Shown one piece after another: positions 24,254 through 33,048 of a DNA stretch of 64,000 nt. Source of the stretch: Variovorax beijingensis (lineage in GTDB: Bacteria; Pseudomonadota; Gammaproteobacteria; Burkholderiales; Burkholderiaceae_C); NCBI RefSeq assembly GCF_003951285.1, contig NZ_RXFQ01000011.1:62001-126000 (forward strand). The letters are read 5' to 3'. The translations under genes and the position numbers were made by a program. Under the pieces are notes generated by a model that saw nothing but the letters and a program-made list of their open reading frames with translations, was not told where the DNA came from and did not search any database. Position 1 is the stretch's first letter, and every line of letters starts with the position of its first letter.

Positions 24254-24811
24254 ATGACTGAACCGAAGATCATCGACGACGAAGGGCATTTCCATGCGGA
24301 AGACGAGGCCGTCGACCTTTCCCACACCATCGCCGAAGGCTGGATCTCGCTCGCGATCTTCTGGATGCTCGCGCTCACGGTGTTCTACCAGTTCGTCACG
24401 CGCTACGTGATGAACGACTCGGCCGCATGGACCGAGGAGGTGGCGCGCTACATGCTGATTGCGGTGGTCTTCATCGGCGCCGCCATCGGGGTCGCGAAGA
24501 ACAACCAGATCCAGGTCGACTTCTTCTACCGCCACATGCCGGCGGCCATGGGCCGCTGGATGTCGCGTGCGGTCGACGTGCTGCGCACCGTGTTCTTCGC
24601 CGCGGCCGTGGTCATGACGGTGCAGATGATGCTGAAGATCGGCAACACCACGCGCATGACCATCGTCGATGCGCCGATGAACATCGTCTACGGCCTGTGC
24701 CTGTTCGGCTTCATCGCGATGACCTGGCGCTCGGTCCAGGTGGCGCGCATCCACTGGAAGCGCGGCTACAGCGTGCTCGAACGCCCCGAGTCCACGCTGG
24801 CAGACCGCTGA
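24254..24811 (+). CDS. TRAP transporter small permease (DctQ type)
   Basis: A 185-aa membrane protein with four hydrophobic segments, the normal DctQ topology. The conserved FVTRYVMNDSAAWTEEVARY motif lies after the first segment. It forms the small subunit with the DctM protein encoded 22 bases downstream. The charged amino end (EDEGHFHAEDEAVDLSH) is longer than usual. Confidence 0.92.
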   Translation: MTEPKIIDDEGHFHAEDEAVDLSHTIAEGWISLAIFWMLALTVFYQFVTRYVMNDSAAWTEEVARYMLIAVVFIGAAIGVAKNNQIQVDFFYRHMPAAMGRWMSRAVDVLRTVFFAAAVVMTVQMMLKIGNTTRMTIVDAPMNIVYGLCLFGFIAMTWRSVQVARIHWKRGYSVLERPESTLADR

Positions 24812-24833
24812 TGAGCCCGAAGAGAACAACTGC

Positions 24834-26228
24834 ATGCTGAAAATATTCTTCCTTGTCTTCATGGCGGGCGGCATTCCGGTGGCCGTGGCCATGGCCGGCG
24901 CCTCGCTGGCCTACATCGTGGCGAGCGGCAGCCTGCCGCCCTTCGTCGTGATCCACCGCATGGTGAGCGGCATCGACAGCTTTCCGCTGCTGGCGGTGCC
25001 CTTCTTCATCCTGGCCGGCAACCTGATGAACAACGCGGGCATCACCACCCGCATCTACAACTTCGCGCTCGCGCTGGTGGGCTGGCTCAAGGGCGGGCTG
25101 GGCCATGTGAACGTGCTCGGCTCGGTGATCTTCGCGGGCATGAGCGGCACCGCCATTGCCGATGCCGCGGGCCTGGGCACGATCGAGATCAAGGCGATGA
25201 AGGAGCACGGCTATTCGACCGAGTTCGCGGTGGGCGTGACCGCCGCCTCGGCCACGCTGGGCCCGATCATTCCGCCCAGCCTGCCCTTCGTGATCTACGG
25301 GATGATGGCCAATGTGTCGGTGGGGGCGCTGTTCCTCGCCGGCATATTGCCCGGCGCACTGCTGGCCATTTTGATGATGCTCACGGTGGCCTACTTCGCG
25401 CACCGCAACGGCTGGGGCGGCGACGTCAAGTTTTCGAGCACCCGCTTCTTCAAGGCCATGTGCGAGCTCGCCGTGGTGGTCGGCTGGCCCCTTTTGATCT
25501 GGCTGCTGGTTTCGAAGCTGGACACGCCGCCGCAGCTCACGGTGTTTGCGGGCCTCGCATCGCTGTTCGTGCTCGACCGGATCTTCCGCTTCGAGGCGCT
25601 GCTGCCCATCATGACGCCGGTGCTGCTGATCGGCGGCATGAGCACGGGCCTGTTCACCCCCACCGAGGGCGCGATTGCCGCCTGCGTGTGGGCAATGATC
25701 CTGGGCTTCGCCTGGTACAAGACGCTGTCGTGGAAGATGTTCGTCAAGGTCTGCCTCGACACCATCGAGACCACGTCCACCGTGCTGTTCATCGTGGCGG
25801 CCGCCTCGATCTTCGGCTGGATGCTCACCGCCACCGGCGTGACCACCGACATTGCGAACTGGGTGCTGGGCTTCACCAAGGAAGCCTGGGTGTTCCTGCT
25901 GCTGGCCAACCTGCTGATGCTGTTCGTGGGCTGCTTCCTGGAGCCCACGGCCGCCATCACCATCCTGGTTCCGATCCTGCTGCCGATTGCCACCCAGCTG
26001 GGCGTGGACCCGATCCACTTCGGCCTGGTGATGGTGCTGAACCTGATGATCGGCCTGCTGCATCCGCCGATGGGCATGGTGCTGTTCGTGCTGGCGCGCG
26101 TGGCGGGCCTGAGCTTCGAGCGCACCACCATGGCGATCCTGCCGTGGCTCATTCCGCTGCTGCTGGCGCTGGCGGTGATCACCTATGTGCCTTCATTGGT
26201 ACTCTGGCTCCCGAAAATGTTCTTCTGA
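24834..26228 (+). CDS. TRAP transporter large permease (DctM type)
   Basis: A 464-aa membrane protein with about 12 hydrophobic segments. Family motifs include PFFILAGNLMNNAGIT, GMSGTAIADAAGLGTIEI and IPPSLPFVIYG early, and STGLFTPTEGAIAA later. It forms the sodium-coupled transport channel. It lies between DctQ and the UxaA-family dehydratase, 25 bases from the latter, which supports uptake of a sugar acid. Confidence 0.94.
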   Translation: MLKIFFLVFMAGGIPVAVAMAGASLAYIVASGSLPPFVVIHRMVSGIDSFPLLAVPFFILAGNLMNNAGITTRIYNFALALVGWLKGGLGHVNVLGSVIFAGMSGTAIADAAGLGTIEIKAMKEHGYSTEFAVGVTAASATLGPIIPPSLPFVIYGMMANVSVGALFLAGILPGALLAILMMLTVAYFAHRNGWGGDVKFSSTRFFKAMCELAVVVGWPLLIWLLVSKLDTPPQLTVFAGLASLFVLDRIFRFEALLPIMTPVLLIGGMSTGLFTPTEGAIAACVWAMILGFAWYKTLSWKMFVKVCLDTIETTSTVLFIVAAASIFGWMLTATGVTTDIANWVLGFTKEAWVFLLLANLLMLFVGCFLEPTAAITILVPILLPIATQLGVDPIHFGLVMVLNLMIGLLHPPMGMVLFVLARVAGLSFERTTMAILPWLIPLLLALAVITYVPSLVLWLPKMFF

Positions 26229-26253
26229 TCCCCAACACAACACGAGTTCCACG

Positions 26254-27780
26254 ATGAATCCCTTCATTCGCCTGCATCCGGCCGACGATGTCGTGATCGC
26301 GCGCAGCCAGCTGGTCGGCGGCGCCAAGGTCGAAGACTTTGCCGTGCGCGGCCTGATTCCCGCCGGGCACAAGGTGGCGACGCACGCCATTGCCGTCGGC
26401 GAACCGGTGCGCCGCTACAACCAGATCATCGGCTTCGCGAGCAAGCCGATCGCGGCCGGCGAGCATGTACACACGCACAACCTCGACATGGGCCCCGACA
26501 AGGGCGACTTCGAACGCGACTACGCCTTCGGCGCCGACGTGAAGCCCGCGCCCGCGAAGCGCGAGGCCACCTTCATGGGCATCAGGCGGGCGGACGGCCG
26601 CGTGGCCACGCGCAACTACATCGGCGTGCTCACGAGCGTGAACTGCTCGGCCACCGCGGCGCGCGCCATTGCCGACCACTTCTCGCGCAAGACCAATCCA
26701 TCGGCGCTGGCCGGCTACCCGAACGTCGACGGCATCGTGGCGCTCACCCACGGCACGGGCTGCGGCATGGACACGCAGGGCATGGGCATGCAGATCCTGG
26801 AGCGCACGCTCACGGGCTATGCCACGCACCCCAACTTTGCGGGCGTGCTGGTGGTGGGCCTCGGGTGCGAGGCGAACCAGATCAATGCCTGGCTCGCGAC
26901 CGGGCACCTGGCCGAAGGCGAGAACTTCCGCACCTTCAACATCCAGGACACCGGCGGCACGCGCAAGACGGTCGAGAAGGGCATCGCGCTGATCAACGAA
27001 ATGCTGCCGCGCGCCAATGCGGTGAGGCGCGAGCCCTGCAGCGCGGCGCACATCACGATCGGGCTGCAGTGCGGCGGCTCGGACGGGTACTCCGGCATCA
27101 GTGCGAATCCTGCGCTCGGTGCGGCGGTCGACCTGCTGGTGGCGCATGGCGGGACGGCCATCCTGAGCGAGACGCCCGAGGTCTATGGCGCCGAGCATCT
27201 GCTCACGCGCCGCGCCGTCAGGCGCGAGGTCGGCCAGAAACTGGTGGACCGCATCAAGTGGTGGGAGCACTACACCGAGATCAACGAAGGCGAGATGAAC
27301 AACAACCCCTCGCCGGGCAACAAGGCCGGCGGCCTCACGACCATCCTCGAAAAGTCGCTCGGCGCCGTGGCCAAGGGTGGCACCAGCAATCTCGAGGCGG
27401 TGTACGAATACGCCGAACCGGTCACGGCGCACGGCTTCGTGTACATGGACACGCCGGGCTACGACCCCGTGAGCGCCACCGGGCAGGTCGCGGGCGGCGC
27501 GAACGTCATCTGCTTCACGACCGGGCGCGGCTCGGCCTACGGCTGCGCGCCCTCTCCTTCGCTCAAGCTCGCGACCAACTCGGCGCTGTGGCAGCGGCAG
27601 GAAGAGGACATGGACATCAACTGCGGCGAGATCGTGGATGGCACCAGCTCGATCCAGGAGATGGGCCAGCGCATCTTCGAACTGGTGCTGGCCACCGCGT
27701 CCGGCGAGCCTTCGAAGAGCGAGAAACATGGCTACGGCCAGAACGAATTCGTGCCCTGGCAAGTCGGCGCGGTCATGTAG
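26254..27780 (+). CDS. UxaA family sugar-acid dehydratase (altronate/galactarate/arabinonate type)
   Basis: A 508-aa protein. An amino-terminal SAF domain spans roughly 1-95, and the catalytic UxaA domains follow, with THGTGCGMDTQG, VVGLGCEANQIN and LQCGGSDGYSGI; the cysteines in these probably hold an iron or other metal site. Family members dehydrate D-altronate, galactarate or, in some Betaproteobacteria, D-arabinonate to a 2-keto-3-deoxy acid. That product is exactly what the two SDRs and the FAH-family hydrolase across the divergent gap would use. The ATG at 26254 was preferred over an upstream one inside dctM. Confidence 0.9.
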   Translation: MNPFIRLHPADDVVIARSQLVGGAKVEDFAVRGLIPAGHKVATHAIAVGEPVRRYNQIIGFASKPIAAGEHVHTHNLDMGPDKGDFERDYAFGADVKPAPAKREATFMGIRRADGRVATRNYIGVLTSVNCSATAARAIADHFSRKTNPSALAGYPNVDGIVALTHGTGCGMDTQGMGMQILERTLTGYATHPNFAGVLVVGLGCEANQINAWLATGHLAEGENFRTFNIQDTGGTRKTVEKGIALINEMLPRANAVRREPCSAAHITIGLQCGGSDGYSGISANPALGAAVDLLVAHGGTAILSETPEVYGAEHLLTRRAVRREVGQKLVDRIKWWEHYTEINEGEMNNNPSPGNKAGGLTTILEKSLGAVAKGGTSNLEAVYEYAEPVTAHGFVYMDTPGYDPVSATGQVAGGANVICFTTGRGSAYGCAPSPSLKLATNSALWQRQEEDMDINCGEIVDGTSSIQEMGQRIFELVLATASGEPSKSEKHGYGQNEFVPWQVGAVM

Positions 27781-27918
27781 CTCACCCCCAGGCTGCGCGC
27801 ACTTCGTGTCGCTTCGCCCTCCCCCTCTCCGGGGGCAACACCAGCGGCCCGGCAAAGCCGGTTCCGCGGTGTTTCACGAATGGGCCGCGGCCCTTGATCA
27901 AACCCATGGAGTCAACTG
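27781..27918. repeat. Possible intergenic repeat element with GC-rich hairpins
   Basis: The gap between the UxaA-family gene and the Ldh2-type gene is 138 bp with no reading frame I believe. It begins CTCACCCCCAGGCTGCGCGC and contains CTCCGGGGGC, CCGGCAAAGCCGG (a perfect 5-bp stem) and CCGCGGTG. It reads like the short extragenic elements dispersed in Comamonadaceae genomes. Only one copy is in this window, so repetition is unproven. Confidence 0.35.
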
Positions 27919-28977
27919 ATGCCCAAGACTGTTCCCGCCGCAGCGTTGCGATCGCAATGCGCCCGCATCCTCGAAGCCGCCGGCAGCACGCCGGCCGAAG
28001 CCGCGCAGGTGGCCGACAACCTGGTGCTGGCCAACCTGAGCGGCCATGATTCGCACGGCGTGGGCATGCTGCCGCGCTATGTCGATGCGGTGGCCGAAGG
28101 CGGGCTCGTGCCCAATGCCGCGGTCAAGGTCAACACCGACATCGGCACCCTGCTCGCGCTCGACGGCCAGCATGGCTACGGCCAGATCGTCGGCGTGCAG
28201 GCGATGGCGCTCGGCATCGAGCGGGCCAAGCAGCACGGCAGCTGCATCTTCACGCTCGCCAATGCGCACCACCTGGGCCGCATCGGGCATTTCGCCGAAA
28301 TGGCGACGGCCGAGGGCCTGGTCTCGATGCACTTCGTCAACGTGCTGTCGCGGCCCGTGGTGGCGCCGTGGGGTGGCGGCGACGGACGCTTCGGCACCAA
28401 CCCGTGCTGCATCGGCATTCCGCTGGCGGGCGCCGAGCCTTTCCTGCTCGACTTTGCCACCAGCCGCGTGGCCCAGGGCAAGATGCGCGTCGCCCACAAC
28501 AAGGGCGAACGGGTGCCCGACGGCTACCTGATCGACGAGCGCGGCGCGCCCACCAACGACCCGGGCGTGGTGGTGGTGCCTCAGGCCAACGGCCTGTTCG
28601 GCGCGCTCATGACCTTCGGCGAGCACAAGGGCTACGGCATGGCGATGGCCTGCGAGCTGCTGGGTGGCGCGCTCACGGGCGGCGGCACCTGGCACCGCCC
28701 GGCCGACACGGCGCGCACGGTGCTCAACGGCATGCTGACGATCCTGATCGACCCCGCCAAACTGGGAACCCAGGCCAGCTTCGCGCAGGAAGCGACGGCC
28801 TTCGTCGACTGGCTGCGCCAGAGCCCGCCGGGCGCCGGCTTCGACCAGGTGCAGATCGCGGGCGAACCGGAGCGCGCTGCACGCATGGCGCGCGAGCGCG
28901 ACGGCATCTGGCTGGACGATGCGACCTGGGGCGAGATCGTCGCGGCCGGAACGAAGGTGGGCGTGGCCGTCGCCTAG
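27919..28977 (+). CDS. Ldh2/malate-lactate-ureidoglycolate dehydrogenase family oxidoreductase
   Basis: A 352-aa NAD(P)-dependent dehydrogenase of the Ldh_2 family. Hallmarks are NLSGHDSHGVGMLPRYVDA, ANAHHLGRIGHFAEMA, NPCCIGIP and LDFATSRVAQGK. The fold is distinct from SDRs and classical malate dehydrogenases. Relatives reduce 2-oxo acids to 2-hydroxy acids or act on 2,3-diketogulonate. As the last plus-strand gene of the sugar-acid cluster, it could process the 2-oxo or hydroxy acid released by the FAH-family enzyme. It ends five bases before the convergent EamA gene. Confidence 0.9.
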   Translation: MPKTVPAAALRSQCARILEAAGSTPAEAAQVADNLVLANLSGHDSHGVGMLPRYVDAVAEGGLVPNAAVKVNTDIGTLLALDGQHGYGQIVGVQAMALGIERAKQHGSCIFTLANAHHLGRIGHFAEMATAEGLVSMHFVNVLSRPVVAPWGGGDGRFGTNPCCIGIPLAGAEPFLLDFATSRVAQGKMRVAHNKGERVPDGYLIDERGAPTNDPGVVVVPQANGLFGALMTFGEHKGYGMAMACELLGGALTGGGTWHRPADTARTVLNGMLTILIDPAKLGTQASFAQEATAFVDWLRQSPPGAGFDQVQIAGEPERAARMARERDGIWLDDATWGEIVAAGTKVGVAVA

Positions 28978-28981
28978 GCGC

Positions 28982-29869
28982 TCAGCGCCGCGCCTTGCGC
29001 GACTTCTGGCTCAGCACGATCGCAATGCCGCCCAGAATGGCCACCGAGCCGGCCGCCAGCCGCGGCGTGATCGCCTCCGACAGCAGCAGCACGCCGCCGA
29101 ACGCAGCCAGCAGCGGCACCGACAGCTGCACGGTGGCTGCCTGCATGGCCGAAAGACGGGCCAGCGCCGCATACCAGACGACATAGCCGAGGCCCGAGGT
29201 CAATGCGCCGGAGGCCACGGCCAGCGCGATGCCGGTCGCATCGGCATGGGCGCGCATCATGAAGGCAAGGCTCAGCGCCAGGGCCAGCGGCACGGCCCGC
29301 AAGAAGTTGCGGCCCGTGGCGGCCAGCGGATCGGGCACGCCGCGGCCGCGCAGCGAATACACGCCCCACGCCACGCCGGCGACAGCCATCAGCACGGCGC
29401 CGAGCAGCGGCGGCGCCGCGACGCCCGGCAGCACCAGGTAGACCAGCCCGCCGGCCGCCAGCACGAAGCCGAGCCATGCCACGGGTCCGAAGCGCTCACC
29501 CGAACCCAGGCCCGCGCCCAGCATCGTGAGCTGCACCGCGCCGAACAGGATCAGCGCGCCCGTGCCCGCAGAGAGGCTGAGGTAAGCGAAGGAAAAGAAG
29601 GCGACGTAGGCGAACAGCATGGCCGCCGCAAGCCAGTCGGCACGGCCGGGCGCGGCAGGCCGTGCCCGGAAATGAACGACGAGCGCGAGCGTGATCGCGC
29701 CCGAAACCAGCCGGATGCTGCCGAAGCTGGCCGGATCGATGCCCCGCTGCTGCAACGCCAGCCGACACAGCAGCGAATTGGCCGCGAACGCGACCATGGC
29801 CACCGCGGTCAGGGCGACGGTCTGCAGGGTGGACGGCGCGCGACGCACCTCGGACATGGCTTCAGACAT
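28982..29869 (-). CDS. EamA/DMT family transporter
   Basis: A 295-aa inner-membrane protein with ten hydrophobic segments in two EamA halves, the normal drug/metabolite transporter layout. The tail SQKSRKARR is positively charged and cytoplasmic. It overlaps the DUF2182 gene by eight bases (29862-29869), so it probably belongs to the DUF1326-DUF2182 operon. Substrate is unknown; relatives export amino acids or metabolites. Confidence 0.9.
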   Translation of the reverse strand: MSEAMSEVRRAPSTLQTVALTAVAMVAFAANSLLCRLALQQRGIDPASFGSIRLVSGAITLALVVHFRARPAAPGRADWLAAAMLFAYVAFFSFAYLSLSAGTGALILFGAVQLTMLGAGLGSGERFGPVAWLGFVLAAGGLVYLVLPGVAAPPLLGAVLMAVAGVAWGVYSLRGRGVPDPLAATGRNFLRAVPLALALSLAFMMRAHADATGIALAVASGALTSGLGYVVWYAALARLSAMQAATVQLSVPLLAAFGGVLLLSEAITPRLAAGSVAILGGIAIVLSQKSRKARR

Positions 29870-30677
29870 GCGTCGCCACCATGAAGACAGCCCAGCCCAG
29901 CAGCGCGAACCCGAGCGGCGCGCTCAGGCGGCGGCCCCAGGGAACGTTCTTTTCCAGCGCCATGACGGCGGCCAGCAGAAGCATCCAGCCGAGGCTGCCG
30001 GTGCCCAGCGCGAACATCAGCAGCATCAGCGCCCAGCAGCAGCCGACGCAGAACAGGCCGTGGTGCGTGCCCAGCGCGAACGCCTGGCGGGCTTGCGCGT
30101 GGCCGCGCCAGTGCTCGATGACAAAGCTGAGCGGCGTGCGGCACTTCTCGAGGCACTTGTGCTTGAGGCTGCTGAACTGGAAGGCGCCGGCCAGCGCGAT
30201 GGTCGCGGCGCCGATCACCCAGCCGTGCCAGGCCAGCGTGGGCGCGCTGGCGAGCAGCGCCAGCACCGCACTGTGGAGCCCGTGCGCCAGCAGCCCGAAG
30301 GCACCCCACACGGCCATGTAGCCGAGCCCCAGCATCACGAGCAGGCGCGCATGGTCCGGCCGCCCCGCGGTCAGGCGGTCGAAGGCGTTGAACAGCGGCA
30401 GCGTGGTCGGCAGCATCATGGCCATGGTCATGAGGATCCACGCCACCGCATAGAGGACCGCCGGCACGATCACGCCGCCGGCGGGAATGGCCTGGCACAG
30501 GAACGCGGCCGGCCCCGAGACGGTCCAGTCGCCGTGTTCGAGATAGCGTCCGTATGGGCTGCGCGCCCAGGCCCACAACGCCAGCCACGCAAGCATGGCC
30601 AGCGCGGCAAGAACCGGCAGGAACACGCGGCGGTGGCGCACGGCGTTGCGCGGAGGCAAGCCGGCCGTCGGGTTCAT
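29862..30677 (-). CDS. DUF2182 integral membrane protein
   Basis: A 271-aa membrane protein with six or seven hydrophobic segments. Possible metal ligands cluster in the membrane or loops: MTMAMMLPTTLPL (Met-rich, about 83-95), FSSLKHKCLEKCRTP (Cys175, Cys179) and THHGLFCVGCCW (His205, His206, Cys210, Cys213, Cys214). The family is described as a predicted metal-binding integral membrane protein of unknown role. It overlaps the DUF1326 gene by four bases (30674-30677), a pairing that recurs in bacteria. I do not know its function. Confidence 0.9.
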   Translation of the reverse strand: MNPTAGLPPRNAVRHRRVFLPVLAALAMLAWLALWAWARSPYGRYLEHGDWTVSGPAAFLCQAIPAGGVIVPAVLYAVAWILMTMAMMLPTTLPLFNAFDRLTAGRPDHARLLVMLGLGYMAVWGAFGLLAHGLHSAVLALLASAPTLAWHGWVIGAATIALAGAFQFSSLKHKCLEKCRTPLSFVIEHWRGHAQARQAFALGTHHGLFCVGCCWALMLLMFALGTGSLGWMLLLAAVMALEKNVPWGRRLSAPLGFALLGWAVFMVATHV

Positions 30678-31276
30678 GCGTCGAAGACGAAAGTGCTCTG
30701 CAGGGCGTTGTGGTTCTTGATGTCGAGGTCGATGCCAAGGGCAGGGTTCTTCGACCGGTAGGTGGGCGCCTTGCCGACGAACACCGGCGCGCCCGGCACC
30801 GTGGAGAACACGGTGTCCGACAGCGTGGTCTGGCCGCCGGTCGCGCCGCGGTAGGGTTCGAGTTCGGCGTAGTAGTCCTTGCCGATTTCCAGCTCGCCCT
30901 TGCCTTCGTTCACGGTGAAGCGGATCGGCGCCCGCTCGACCGACACCACCTGGCCGATGAGAGCGGCCAGATCGGCGATCGGCCCGCCGGCCTTCCCGGT
31001 ATAGACCTTGAGCAGCGCTTCTTCCTGTTCCTTGGAGGCTTTGTCGTCGACGAAGATCGCCGCCGTCCAGTTGCCTTCGAGGATGTTTCCGGGCACATGC
31101 GCCACGGCCGCGATGGTGTTGCCGCCGACGTCGACGCCGTCGACCGTTCCCTTGTCGATGCGCCAGGCGACGATGGTGTCGCAGGTGCCGTTGTCAGGGT
31201 CCTCGCCGATCCAGCAGGGACACAGGACGTTGCAGTTGCATACCTCGAGCAGGCGACCTTCCAGGTGATAGCTCAT
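30674..31276 (-). CDS. DUF1326 domain-containing protein
   Basis: A 200-aa soluble protein with no signal peptide. The amino end carries CNCNVLCPCW (Cys13, 15, 19, 21) with Cys32 soon after, a dense cysteine cluster well suited to binding a soft metal or an Fe-S centre. The rest is mostly beta, with no enzyme motif that I recognise. I chose the ATG at 31276 because GGAGGT stands just upstream; an in-frame ATG four codons earlier lacks this. The next gene encodes DUF2182. A 22-bp palindrome lies 122 bases upstream. Confidence 0.9.
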   Translation of the reverse strand: MSYHLEGRLLEVCNCNVLCPCWIGEDPDNGTCDTIVAWRIDKGTVDGVDVGGNTIAAVAHVPGNILEGNWTAAIFVDDKASKEQEEALLKVYTGKAGGPIADLAALIGQVVSVERAPIRFTVNEGKGELEIGKDYYAELEPYRGATGGQTTLSDTVFSTVPGAPVFVGKAPTYRSKNPALGIDLDIKNHNALQSTFVFDA

Positions 31277-31397
31277 ACGAACCTCCATTCAGAAGCCACA
31301 CGAACACGGAACTTGTCGCCGCGACTTGGCGGCAAGGGGGCGCTGATCCTACGCTTTGCAACAGGGCAAGTCGAGCGCGATGCCCGGCCCCAGCGCA

Positions 31398-31419
31398 GTA
31401 CCCTGGGTACCCAGGGTAC
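31398..31419. promoter_or_regulatory. 22-bp perfect palindrome upstream of DUF1326
   Basis: The half site GTACCCTGGGT is followed directly by its exact reverse complement ACCCAGGGTAC. It lies 15 bases beyond the catalase stop and 122 bases upstream of the DUF1326 start. There is no T-run on either side, so an operator is more likely than an intrinsic terminator. The regulator is unknown. Confidence 0.6.
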
Positions 31420-31434
31420 ATGGCCCGCCGCGGA

Positions 31435-32958
31435 TCAGCTGCGGCTTGCGTCGTGCGCCGGCTTGCCGACCTGCACGCTCACTTCCTCGCCCCTGAGCTT
31501 CGCCTGCACGGCCTTGATGGCCCTGTCGAGCCGCGCGCCGTAGTCGGCATCGGCCTGGCGGAAGTAGCTCACCGAACGGTCGATGATGTCCTGCCGCGTC
31601 ACCGCGCCCAGGCCGCCCGCGATGTTGTTCACCAGGCGCTGCTTCGCTTCCTCGTCCATCAGCCGATAGAGGTCGCCGGCCTGCACGAAGTCGGTGTCCT
31701 CGGGGTGCTTCTGCCACTGGTGGCTGCCGGTCCAGCCATGGATCTCGAGCGGCGCGTAGATGGGTTCGTTGCTCTGCTTGGGCGCGTCGCTGAAGCTGTT
31801 GGGCTCGTAGTTGGGGCCGCGCCCGCCGTTGCCGTCGCCGCGCATCGCGCCGTCGCGGCCGTAGTTCTGCGCCGTGGTGGCATGCGGGCGGTTCACCGGC
31901 AGCTGCGTGTGGTTGATGCCCAGGCGATAGCGCTGCGTGTCGCCGTAGCTGAACAGCCGGCCCTGCAGCATCTTGTCGGGCGAGGGGCCGATGCCGGGCA
32001 CGAAGTTGGCCGGGTTGAACGCCGCCTGCTCGATCTCGGCAAAGTAATTGTCGGGATTGCGGTTGAGCGTGAGGATGCCGATGTCGATCTTCGGATAGTC
32101 CTTGTGCGACCAGACCTTGGTCAGGTCGAAGGGGTTGAAGCGGTAGGTCTGCGCCTCGGCCACCGGCATGATCTGCACCTGCACCTTCCAGCTCGGGAAC
32201 TCGCCGCGCTCGATGGAATGCAGCAGGTCGAGGTGGTGGTGGTTCGGGTTTTCTCCGCCCACGCGCTGCGCCTCCTCGGCCACGAAGGTCTCGATGCCCT
32301 GGTTGGTCTTGAAGTGGTACTTGACCCAGAAGGCCTCGCCCTTGGCGTTCACCCACTGGAAGGTGTGGGAGCCGAAGCCGTCCATATGGCGGTAGCTCTT
32401 CGGAATGCCGCGGTCGCCGAACAGCCAGGTGAACTGGTGCGTGGCTTCGGGCGAGTGCGAGAAGAAGTCCCAGGCGTTGTTGGGCTCCTGCACGTGGCTG
32501 TAGGGGTCGCGCTTCTGCGAGTGGATGAAGTCGGGGAACTTGAGCGGATCGCGGATGAAGAAGACCGGCGTGTTGTTGCCGACGAGGTCGTAGTTGCCGT
32601 CTTCCGTGTAGAACTTGAGCGCGAAGCCGCGCGGGTCGCGCACGGTGTCGGCCGAGCCGAGCTCGAGCGCCACGGTCGAGAAGCGCGCGAGCACCTCGGT
32701 CTTCTTGCCGACTTGGCCGAGGAACTTGGCTTTCGTCCATTTGGACACGTCGGCCGTCACTTCGAAGGTGCCGAAGGCGCCCGAACCGCGCGCATGCACC
32801 ACGCGCTCGGGAATGCGCTCGCGGTCGAAGCGCGCCAGCTTCTCGATCAGGTTGTGGTCCTGCATCAGCACGGGGCCGCCGGGGCCGGCGGTCTGCGACT
32901 GCTGGTTGTTCTCGACGGGCGCGCCGTTTTCGGTGGTGAGCTTGCGGGAATCGGTCAT
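31435..32958 (-). CDS. Monofunctional heme catalase
   Basis: A 507-aa small-subunit (clade 3 type) catalase that converts hydrogen peroxide to water and oxygen. The distal histidine is in RVVHARGSGAFG (His55), the distal Asn in GNNTPVFFIRD (about 128-129), and the proximal heme tyrosine is in RLFSYGDTQRYRLG. NADPH-binding-type residues such as HSQKRDP occur. There is no signal peptide, so it is cytoplasmic. Length is complete. The upstream gap holds CTATCG-CCT-CGATAG at 33034-33048, a dyad with the CTAT-N7-ATAG spacing found within OxyR sites, only a weak hint. Confidence 0.96.
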   Translation of the reverse strand: MTDSRKLTTENGAPVENNQQSQTAGPGGPVLMQDHNLIEKLARFDRERIPERVVHARGSGAFGTFEVTADVSKWTKAKFLGQVGKKTEVLARFSTVALELGSADTVRDPRGFALKFYTEDGNYDLVGNNTPVFFIRDPLKFPDFIHSQKRDPYSHVQEPNNAWDFFSHSPEATHQFTWLFGDRGIPKSYRHMDGFGSHTFQWVNAKGEAFWVKYHFKTNQGIETFVAEEAQRVGGENPNHHHLDLLHSIERGEFPSWKVQVQIMPVAEAQTYRFNPFDLTKVWSHKDYPKIDIGILTLNRNPDNYFAEIEQAAFNPANFVPGIGPSPDKMLQGRLFSYGDTQRYRLGINHTQLPVNRPHATTAQNYGRDGAMRGDGNGGRGPNYEPNSFSDAPKQSNEPIYAPLEIHGWTGSHQWQKHPEDTDFVQAGDLYRLMDEEAKQRLVNNIAGGLGAVTRQDIIDRSVSYFRQADADYGARLDRAIKAVQAKLRGEEVSVQVGKPAHDASRS

Positions 32959-33033
32959 GGGTGGGCTTTCCTCTGGAGTTGTAGGGGCCCATGCATTCTG
33001 TCAATGAATGCAGCCCTGCTGCATCACATTGAG

Positions 33034-33048
33034 CTATCGCCTCGATAG
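33034..33048. promoter_or_regulatory. Weak OxyR-like dyad in the catalase upstream region
   Basis: CTATCG, three bases, CGATAG. The CTAT-N7-ATAG order equals the middle half of an OxyR tetrad, but the outer ATAG and CTAT are absent. It lies 76 bases upstream of the catalase start. Confidence 0.25.

Noticed and set aside
28977..28989. GGCGCT-C-AGCGCC dyad at the convergent ends of the Ldh2 and EamA genes
   Set aside because: A one- to three-base loop and a short stem make a weak hairpin; insufficient to call a terminator.
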